From: an uncultured bacterium
GTDB lineage: Bacteria > Hydrogenedentota > Hydrogenedentia > Hydrogenedentales > CAILVY01
Assembly (NCBI GenBank): GCA_937951485.1
Contig: CALEDJ010000046.1
Location: forward strand, 1 to 14,924
Direction of reading: 5' to 3'
Length of the DNA stretch: 14,924 nt
The position numbers and the translations under genes are program-made. Each line of letters starts with the position of its first letter. The stretch's first letter is position 1. Positions 1 to 8,600 of the stretch are shown in pieces. The notes under the pieces are model-generated. The model saw only the letters and a program-made list of their open reading frames with translations. It did not search any database and was not told the DNA's origin.

Positions 1-1
1 C

Positions 2-2281
2 CCGACATTCCCCTATACTTTTACCTATGTGGTTGATGTCCCGCCCGCTGAAGAAGGTGATGTCATTCTCTCCGGCGAGGGCATCTTCCGCCTGCTGGGT
101 CCCGAATTGCGCACGGGGGTGGTGGAGACCGTCATTTGCGGCGCGGACCTGATTCCCCCGGTCATCACCTTGTTGGGTGATGCGTCGGTCACTGTGGAAT
201 GCGGCGGTGCGTATGTGGACGCCGGCGCCACGGCCTGGGACAGCATTGACGGCGACATCACCGAGGGTATCGAGACAGCAAATCCGGTGGACGCAAGCAC
301 GCCGGGCGTTTACATCGTAACCTACAACGTTACCAATTCATTCGGTATCCCCGCCCAGGAGGTAATCCGCACCGTGACCGTTACCGACACGACGCCCCCT
401 GTCATTTCCCTGAAAGGAAACAGCACTGTAGAGGTGGTCTGTGGACAGACCTATCGCGAATACGGCGCAACGGCGACAGACGTATGCGATGGCAATGTAA
501 TGGTGTCGGTGACGCGATTTGTGGATACCTCGACCCCTGGAACCTACACGCGCCACTACCAGGCGCGGGATGCCGCCGGCAACACGGCCGTCGCAATCCG
601 AACCGTTCACGTGCTTGAGCCTTGTGAGGGCGAAGGCGAAGGCGAGGGGGAAGGGGGAGCGGAAGGCGAAGGCGAGGGCGAAGGCGAAGGCGAGGGCGAA
701 GGCGAAGGCGAAGGCGAAGGCGAAGGCGAGGGCGAAGGCGAAGGCGAAGGCGAAGGCGAGGGCGAGGGCGAAGGCGAAGGGGCGCCGCAAAGTCCGCTGG
801 AGTATTGTCAAAACCTGTGCGCGGGCGCACCGGATGATGTGGACGAAGACGGGGACGGCCTGACGCGGTGCGTCGAGGACTGCCTGCAATACAGCGATCA
901 GACGCCGGATTCCAACGGCGACGGCATTCCGGACAACCTCCGGGCGATTCTCGATGAACTGGGCGAGGAAGGGCGCGCCTGCGCGGATCCCGACCGCGAC
1001 AACCTCACGAATCTCGAAGAATTTCTGCGCAACTCCGATCCGCTGAATCCAAACAGCCCCGCGCGACCGTTCTATCTTGCGCCGCCGCCCGTGGGCGCGG
1101 ATGCGCCGGGCAGAGGGACCATCGAACAGCCGTGGGCAAGCCTTCACTACGTTCTTTCGGCGTTTGCATCGGGCGCGATTGCGCCACCCACCCCGGCGTC
1201 GCCGGTGCGGCTGATTCTGAATCCCGGCGACTATGCGGGCGACATCGCGCTGATGGAATGGATGACCGTGTCTGGGGCGATTGTGCCGTGTCCGGAAGCG
1301 CCGCCCGAACTCGATGTGTTTATCGTGGGGCCTGTCATCGGCGCGGACCACAGCGGCCTGGAGCATCTGGAAATCAGGGGCCGGGAAGAAGACGGGGTGC
1401 TCCTGTACTGCAACGAGGCTGCGATGCGGATTTCGCGGGTGCGTTTCCGGGGCGCGCCACGGCGCGCAAGCACCGCCATGCTGATAGACGGCGACGCCCC
1501 GGCCCGCACGGTCATCGAGCGGTGCATGTTCACCAGTCTTGCGGTGGGGCTCGATATCGGCGGGGCCATCCCCATCGTGCGGCAGTCCATCTTCGGAAAC
1601 ATTGCCGGCGCTGCCATCGTCGTCCGCGCATCCGACGCAGGTCTCAACGCGGGAGATGAAATGGAAACAGGCTGGAACACCTTCCTGAGCACCATAGGCG
1701 ACCCGGTCATCATCAACGAGCGCGATGGGCCGGTCCTCATGCAGCAGTGCGACTGGGATTTGGAAGAACCCACCGATGAAGGGATTGCCGCGCGTGTCGA
1801 GGGGCCGGTGGATTTCAGCGGCTATCTGGCGCAGGGCGGGGCCGTGCTGGCGGCGTCCCTGTTCTGCACCGTGTGGGATGCGCAAAACCAGCAGCGGATA
1901 TTGAACGGCTCCGTGCAGGCGACCCCCGGCGGGTATCCGCCGGTCACTCAAAATATGGACGGCGTTTACGGGTATCCGTCCATCGCACAGGGCAGTTACA
2001 CGGTGTCCGTCAATGCGCCGAATTACCTGCCGCAGACCAGTTTCGTCAACGCAGGCGCCGGGGAACTGGTGTCCATTATCGTGCCCCTCTGGCGCGCCGC
2101 GCCGGAAGGCGAACCCGAAGGCGAAGGCGAAGGCGAGCCGCCTCCGCCCCGCCGTTGCGGCTGCCGCCGCCACAAAGAAGGCGACTGGCCGCCCGATTCT
2201 GGCGATCTGTTCATCACTGGCCTGGCGCTCTTCACGCTGGCGTTGTTGGGCCGCAATCCCGCGGCGCCCGGCAAAAAATAG
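2..2281 (+). CDS. Modular secreted surface protein, 5' partial (DUF11-like end, 2x DUF5011, GE linker, beta-helix, C-terminal anchor)
   Basis: The frame is open to the window edge. The first codons (PTFPYTFTY...) match the end of the repeat domain in the next gene (PPFPVAFTYRL...), so the GTG at 29 is internal and the true start lies upstream. In order: the tail of a DUF11-like domain; two DUF5011/HYR-type Ig-like domains (nt 155-382 and about 393-617, both starting PPVI and carrying an AGATA or YGATA motif); a Gly-Glu linker; an acidic calcium-loop segment (DVDEDGDG, DSNGDG, DPDRDN; nt 830-1020); a parallel beta-helix domain opening GTIEQPWASL as in DUF1565 proteins (nt 1100-1850); a carboxypeptidase-regulatory-like beta domain (nt 1861-2095); a short GE/Pro linker. 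The tail is CGC (nt 2156-2164), a hydrophobic segment and a basic end, resembling MYXO-CTERM-type sorting signals. Probably a cell-surface structural or binding protein; no enzyme motif was seen. Domain calls are by eye. Confidence 0.85.
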   Translation, partial: PTFPYTFTYVVDVPPAEEGDVILSGEGIFRLLGPELRTGVVETVICGADLIPPVITLLGDASVTVECGGAYVDAGATAWDSIDGDITEGIETANPVDASTPGVYIVTYNVTNSFGIPAQEVIRTVTVTDTTPPVISLKGNSTVEVVCGQTYREYGATATDVCDGNVMVSVTRFVDTSTPGTYTRHYQARDAAGNTAVAIRTVHVLEPCEGEGEGEGEGGAEGEGEGEGEGEGEGEGEGEGEGEGEGEGEGEGEGEGEGEGAPQSPLEYCQNLCAGAPDDVDEDGDGLTRCVEDCLQYSDQTPDSNGDGIPDNLRAILDELGEEGRACADPDRDNLTNLEEFLRNSDPLNPNSPARPFYLAPPPVGADAPGRGTIEQPWASLHYVLSAFASGAIAPPTPASPVRLILNPGDYAGDIALMEWMTVSGAIVPCPEAPPELDVFIVGPVIGADHSGLEHLEIRGREEDGVLLYCNEAAMRISRVRFRGAPRRASTAMLIDGDAPARTVIERCMFTSLAVGLDIGGAIPIVRQSIFGNIAGAAIVVRASDAGLNAGDEMETGWNTFLSTIGDPVIINERDGPVLMQQCDWDLEEPTDEGIAARVEGPVDFSGYLAQGGAVLAASLFCTVWDAQNQQRILNGSVQATPGGYPPVTQNMDGVYGYPSIAQGSYTVSVNAPNYLPQTSFVNAGAGELVSIIVPLWRAAPEGEPEGEGEGEPPPPRRCGCRRHKEGDWPPDSGDLFITGLALFTLALLGRNPAAPGKK
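626..781 (+). repeat. GGCGAR hexanucleotide repeat encoding a Gly-Glu linker
   Basis: About 26 tandem hexanucleotides alternate GGC with GAA or GAG and read as (Gly-Glu)n. It is interrupted once by GGA GCG (Gly-Ala). Apart from that interruption the variation seen is synonymous (GAA/GAG, GGC/GGG). It separates the DUF5011 domains from the calcium-loop segment and is probably an extended acidic spacer. Confidence 0.95.
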
Positions 2282-2446
2282 CGCGCGCATGATGCTTCCG
2301 AAATCCGCAATGAGAAGATTGCCGGGTGCGTTTGTGATCGAGAGAGAAAGCAATCGCTCATCCCCGTGATTGCGAGTTCCCCATCCCTTCCGGCGGCGAC
2401 TTGCAAGAGAAAGGGACGCACTTTTTCGCAGTGAAGAGCGGCATAT

Positions 2447-2518
2447 CCCATCCTGTTAATCCCGGTATCCCGTCTATATTTTCCTTTCTTTCCAGGATAA
2501 CGGGATTGTCAGGATGGG
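2447..2518. repeat. Imperfect inverted repeat / stem-loop
   Basis: The left arm (2447-2469, beginning CCCATCCTG) and the reverse complement of the right arm (2496-2518) match at 20 of 23 positions, with a 26-nt loop between them. Reading the arms directly shows the match. There is no U-tract after the stem, so it is not a standard intrinsic terminator. It may be a dispersed palindromic element or a transcript-end stabilising structure. Confidence 0.7.
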
Positions 2519-2559
2519 GCCGGAACAATGCGGAATGCGGAATACGGAGCGCGAACCAG

Positions 2560-2622
2560 ATAATTAAATATTATATTATGGCAATAGAACAAACTCACTT
2601 CATGTTTCGTCTTTCATATGAT
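2560..2622 (+). promoter_or_regulatory. Candidate promoter region for the giant surface-protein gene
   Basis: A 20-nt run of A/T (2560-2579) and a TATGAT hexamer (2617-2622) lie 65-130 nt upstream of the chosen start. No convincing -35 box sits at 16-18 nt from either, so this is only the best candidate in the gap. If TATGAT is the -10 box, transcription would begin near 2629, which rules out the ATG at 2618. Confidence 0.25.
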
Positions 2623-2671
2623 AAAATCCGTTAAGGAAGGCATGACGGACCGGCTGCCGGTGAATTGTCTT

Positions 2672-2683
2672 GGAGCAGAAGAG
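2672..2683 (+). promoter_or_regulatory. Ribosome binding site candidate deciding the start at 2687
   Basis: GGAG (2672-2675) and AGAAGAG (2677-2683) precede the ATG at 2687. The alternative ATG at 2642 has AAGGAAGG almost touching it, and the ATG at 2711 has no spaced purine tract. All are in the same frame; only the n-region of the signal peptide changes. Confidence 0.4.
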
Positions 2684-2686
2684 TAC

Positions 2687-5600
2687 ATGATGTTTGCTTG
2701 TGAACGCAGGATGGAACGGAACAGATGTCTTTCTATTCTGTGTATCCCGATCGTTTTCACTTGCGTATTCCCGGCAGCGGCGCAGACGACCCTGTCCATC
2801 ACCCGGACCGTGGATGGTGACGCTTTGTATACGCCGGGGGGCACGGTGAACCTGACCGTGACCTTTCTCAAAGACGGCCCGGACGGTGTGACGCAGTTGG
2901 GCCTGAAGGAATGGATTCCTGAGGGATGGACCTTTGACGGCGTGGTGGGGGGCGAAGCGCCGGCCATTGTGCCGCCAAACGGCGCCGCCGGCGTGCTCGA
3001 TTTCGCCTATCTGTTCATTCCCATGGTTTTTCCTGTCAGTTTCACTTATCGCCTCAATGTTCCCGGTGACGCCGCGGGTGCGGTGACGATTGAGGGTTAT
3101 GGCATTTACGCCACCGATATCATACAGGAATACACAGAAACGGTTTACACAGACATATTCCCTGTTGGCGGCGAAGGCGAGGGCGAAGGCGAAGGGGAAG
3201 GCGAGGGCGAGGGCGAAGGCGAGGGCGAAGGCGAAGGCGAGGGCGAAGGCGAGGGCGAGGGCGAAGGCGAGGATTCGGTGGTGTATCTGGCGCGGATCGT
3301 TGTGGGTGACGGACTGTATCATCCGGGCGGCACCCTGGACATCGAAGTCACCCTCACATTGGCCGGAACGGACACCGTGACCCAACTCGGCTTGGAGGAA
3401 ATGATCCCGCCGGGCTGGACTTTTGTGCAACTCGTATCGGGCGCGTTGCCGCCGCTGGCGCCTGCGCCGGGCGCTTCAGGGACACTGGGCTTTGGCTGGA
3501 TCACCGTGCCGCCTTTCCCCGTCGCGTTCACTTATCGCCTGGCAGTGCCGCTGGAGGCATCGGGGGGACAGGCGATATCCGGCGAAGGTATTTACGCCTT
3601 TGGCGGCGGCCAACTTCGAACAGAGACCGTGGTAACGCAGATCGGGGAGGGCGACCCTGCTGAAGGAGAGGAGGGGGAAGGCGAAGGCGAGGGCGAGGGC
3701 GAAGGCGAGGGCGAAGGCGAGGGCGAATTGCCGGAAATGACGCTCTTACGCACGGCGGTGGGAGGGGCGTTCTATCGCCCGGGCGAAACGGTGGACCTTC
3801 GAGTAACGATCTCCTATTCGGGCGCGGATGAGGTGACCGCGCTGGGGTTGCGGGAAACGCTGCCGTCGGGATGGACCTATCAGGGCATCGTCCGCGGCGC
3901 GCCGCCAAGCATCATGCCTTCGGTGGGCGAGGGGGGGGAATTGGTGTTTGCGTGGGTCCTGATACCGCCGTTCCCCATCGTATTCACGTATCGCGTGCAG
4001 GCGCCGCCGGACGCCGAGGGGGAACAGGTGGTTTCCGGTGTGGCGGTTTACCGCTCCTATGGACCGCAATTGGAAAGCAATACGCGGGAAACGCGGCTTA
4101 ATCCCCTCACTTCAGCGGACCTGTCGGTCGAAGCGCAGGCGGTCCCCACATCCGAGTGGGGCGGTTATCCCGTTGACGTTTCGTGGGTGGTGCGCAATGT
4201 CGGTGGAGCCACCGCAACGGCGCCGTGGAACGATTGCATCTATGTGTCGGCGGATGATGCCTTCGGCGATGATATTCCTGTGGAATGTGTCGAACGAACG
4301 CTGGATTTGGAGGTGGGCGCGGAATATGCGGTGAGCCGAACAGTCACGCTGCCGGAACTGTCCACAGGGGATTACTGGATCATCGTGGTCGCCAACGATG
4401 GCGAAGATGTTCCCGAAGATTATCGCGAGAACAATGTGGCCGTTGCGGGGCCGATAGCCGTCACGGCGATATCATATGCGGCGACCGTACAGGCATCGGT
4501 GGATGTCTCCCAGGCCGGCGCGCCGGTGGCCCTGATTGGGTCTGCCACACGCCTCGACAATGGTCAGCCCGCGCCCGGCGCGCGCGTGCTGATTGATGTG
4601 CTGTCACGCGGTGTCCGCCGCGTGATCGAAGCGGTCTCCGACGGAGCGGGCAACATTGCCGCCTGGTTTGAACCCTTGCCCACCGAGGCGGGGGCTTACA
4701 CGGTGGGCGCGCGCCATCCAGCCTTTGATGCGCCTGAAACGCAGGACATGTTTACCATTATCGGCCTGTTGATAAATCCGCCGCGCGCAAGCCTGACGCT
4801 TGCGCCGGGCATTCAACAGGAACTCGTATTTGAGGTGCGCAACCTGGGCCATTCGCTGCTGAGCAACCTCCAGGCCGGCGTATCCGGCGCGCCCGGCAAC
4901 ATTTCCGTGGAAGGGGTTGTCGGGCAGGCCGTGCCTGCGCATGGCGTCACCCGCCTCTCCGTGCGGGCGCTGGCGTCAGACGCCACCGTGCCCGCCGCGT
5001 CGGTTCGCGTGACGGTGTCCAGCGCGGAAGGGGCGGCGCATGCCGTTGATCTCGATATTGCCGTGCGGCCTGCGGGCTATCTGATCCAGACCGAAACGAG
5101 CGTCCTGCGGGCGGGTGCGGTGCGCGGCGCACAGGCGCTCTACACCTTTCAGGCGACCAATGCGGGCGGCGCGGTCGCGCCGGATTTCCGCGTGTCGCTG
5201 GCGGCGCTGCCCGAAGCCGCAGCCGCGTGGGTGTCGCTGGTCGCCCCGGTTGATCCCGTGGACCTTGGCCCCGGCGAATCCATTCCCGTGACCCTGCAAC
5301 TGACCCCGCCGCCGGATGCCCCGGTGGAATTGATACAGACCTTCATCCGGTTGCGGACAGGTGCAACCGGCAACCTCTCCGTGCCGTTCCACCTGAACGT
5401 GGTGGACCAGGAACGCGGCGGGCTGCAATTGACGCTGTGGGATGACCTGACATACACCACAGCGGGGCAGCCAAAGGTGGTCGGGGCGACAGTGAAGGTT
5501 CGCGATCCCAATACCGGCGAAATCATCGGGCAAGTTGTCAGCAATTCCCTGGGCCGCGCCGATTTCGCGGACCTGCCCGCCGGCCTCTACAACATCGAAG

Positions 5601-8600
5601 TCATTTCGCCCAATCATGCCTTCTTTTCCGATACGATGCGCGTGCGCGCGGGGCGCACTGTCGCGCGACAACTGAGATTGCGCCGCCTTTTTGTGTGGCA
5701 GCGGTGGACTTATACCCCGCAGCACGAGCAGGCGCCATATCGCGTGGCGGTGACTGTTGCCGCCAATGCGGGCACGCAGGCGGCGGCGATCAGTGTGGAG
5801 CCGCCCGTGCTGGACCTCGGCCTTTTGCAGGGGCCTTCAGTGCAACTCGAATTGATCATTACCAATCACGGCGGCCTGCCCGCGCGAAGCGCCCGCCTGT
5901 ATTTCGGCGGGCATTCCCGCTACGTTTTTACATCGCTGGTTGACGACCTGGGCGCCATCGCGCCCGGCGCTTCGCTCGCGGTGCCGGTGCTGGTGGAAGA
6001 CACGGCCTACGGCAAGCGCGACAAGCAGGACGGCGATTGCGACGTGGGTTTCCCCTCCGGCGTGATCTATTCCTGGGAAGTGGACGGCCGCCTGGAATGG
6101 CGGCGCGAACCCATCGCCATCCTGCTTCCGCCGGAGCATTGTCCGGGAGCGCCGCCCGCCTATGGCGTCATGCCGGCTGACGGCGAAGTGACCGCCTACG
6201 CCGCCGCGCCATCATTTGAACTGGGGCTGTTCTGTGATGCCAAAGACGCGCAGGGAACCCCGAAAGCCGTCGAACCCTGCCTCTTGGCGTCGGCGAAGGC
6301 CTCTCGAAAGACGATCCTGGCGCAAAGCCCGTTTGCCGCCGAACTTGTCCTGTCCCTCGCAAGCCACGGCTTCGCCCTTGATGATGTCGCAATCCTGTTG
6401 CGCATTCTGGACGTCACGGGCGCGGATGCAGCGCATCTCTTCGATATCGGCGCGCCGACCTTCGCCGGGATCAGCGGCATTGACGGGACCGCGACGCTGA
6501 ACCCCGGCGGCGAGGTGCGCGTGCAATGGCCGGTGACGCCGCGCGCGGAATCTGCACATGGTGTTCTGGGCTTTTATCTGATCAGCGGCGAAATCCATTT
6601 CCGGAGCGGCGGCGCACCCGGTGTCTTGGGGGTTCTTCCAGATGTGGTGACAATTTATCCGCCGGTCGCATTGGAGGCGGTATTGCTGCATCCGTTTGCC
6701 GTGTACAGCGACGATCCGCTGACGGAGGCGATTGAAGACGCCGAGCCGTATCAGGCGGGAATGCTGGTGCGCAATGCGGGCGTCACGCCCGCTTACGATG
6801 TCTCGGTTATCGCTTTGGAGCCGGTGATCGCCGCCCGGGACGACACATCCTTCGGCAGTTTCCGGGTGTTCCAGACCTTGGTCGGAGCCGATCCCGTGTT
6901 CCCGGCGCTGCGGCTGGACCTTGGCGATATTGCGCCGGGCGCCAGAGGCGGCGTGGTGTGGGACCTTGCCTCGATGCACGCCGGCACGCTCGCCGAATTG
7001 ACGCTGCAAACATCCTGCCGCGACATGGAAATCCAGCGCCAGGTCTTGTTTCCCTCGTTGATGGAAGTGGTGGACTTGGTTCGCACGGTCCGGGCGCGCG
7101 ACGCGGCCCCGGACGGACTGCCCGACTTTCTGGTCAACAGTGATCCTGACCCCAACCAATTTCCCGATGCCATCTACTTTGGCGACGGTTCGCAGGTCCC
7201 CGTTGCGGCGGCGACCAATGTGTTCCTGGTGGAAGAGGGAAAACAGACACATGTCCGCTTTACGCTGACCGCTGACGTCGGTCCGGGATGGTCCTACCTG
7301 CGGGTCCCCAATCCCCTCGAATCCGAGTATGTGCTTGGGTCCGTGCACCGCAGTGACGGGATTCATCCCCGGACGGAAAACGTCTGGACGACGCGCCGGA
7401 CCGTCCGCAACAGCGCAGGCCAACCCGAATCGGAAAGCCTGCTGCATGTGCTCGATTTCGACAGCACGGGATCATACACGGTCACATTCCGGTCCACATT
7501 GGTCGCGAATACGCCGCCCGTGGCAAACGCCGGTCCAGACCAGGTTGCCTTCATGGGGCAGCCGGTATATCTGGATGGGCGCGGCAGTTTCGATGCAGAC
7601 GGCGATCCGATCACCTATGCGTGGTCCTTCAGTTCGCGGCCCGCAGGCAGCACGGCGATTTTGAGCAATCCCGCGTCTCCGACGCCCTCCTTCACGCCGG
7701 ATTTGCGCGGCGTGTATGTGCTGCGGTTGATCGTGAACGACGGCGAAGCGGACAGCGCGCCGGACACCATGACCGTCACCGTGCGGAACCGTCCCCCCAT
7801 CGCCGAGGCGGGATCGGACCAGCAGCGGCATGTGGGGGACACCGCCACGCTGAACGGGTCGGCCAGTTATGACCCCGATGGCGATCCGATCACCTATGCA
7901 TGGGCTTTTGAATCCAGGCCGGCGGGCAGCACGGCGATCCTGAACCGCGCAAACACGGCCAATCCGTATTTCGTGGTGGACCGCGGCGGCGCCTATGTCG
8001 TCCGGCTGGTGGTCAGCGATGGCTTTACCACCAGCGACCCGGACTATGTGACGGTCCACACCGCCAACCGCGCGCCCGTGGCCGACGCCGGACCGGACCG
8101 GACCGGCTATGTGGGAGACACCATTTTTCTCGACGGCAGCGGCAGCGCCGATCCGGACGGAGATCTCATCACTTATGGTTGGTCCTTCGTGAGCCGGCCT
8201 TCGGGCAGCGCCGCCGTCCTCCTGAACCCGACAACACCGGCCCCCCAGTTCACCATTGACCGAAAAGGCAACTATGTTGTGCAGTTGGTGGTCAGCGACG
8301 GCAGCCTGAGCAGCACGCCGGACACCGTGACCATCGTTGTGCCGAATCGGCCGCCCATCGCCAATGCCGGGCCGGATCGGACGGCATACGTCGGCGAGAC
8401 GGTGCAGTTGGACGGGCGCGGCAGCAGCGATCCCGATGGCGATCCGCTGACCTTCGTGTGGACGCTGCTGTCCAAGCCGTCCGGCAGCGTGACGGTGCTC
8501 TCCGGCGCGGGGTCCGCCCGGCCTACGCTTACTCCAGACAAAACCGGCGCCTATACCGTGCAATTGGTCGTCAATGACGGCGCGATCAACAGCGCGCCCG

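Larger units (their letters stand above)
2282..2686. other. 405-nt intergenic region between two surface-protein genes
   Basis: No coding region or RNA gene was recognised. It contains an imperfect inverted repeat (2447-2518), a short direct repeat of GCGGAAT (around 2529-2543) and a 20-nt tract of only A and T (2560-2579) that stands out against GC-rich surroundings. No clear intrinsic terminator follows the upstream stop codon. Confidence 0.6.

Noticed and set aside
626-781. Short sequence repeat as a phase-variation switch
   Set aside because: The unit is a hexanucleotide, so gain or loss of units keeps the frame. It can change linker length but not switch the gene off.
338-2353. Long minus-strand open frame opposite the first gene
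   Set aside because: It mirrors the plus-strand gene in a GC-rich region and reads the linker as Ala-Phe/Ala-Leu runs. The plus frame has recognisable domains; this one has none.
6212-7447. 411-codon minus-strand frame inside the giant gene
   Set aside because: No recognisable domain and composition typical of an antisense shadow of high-GC coding DNA, while the plus frame continues without interruption.
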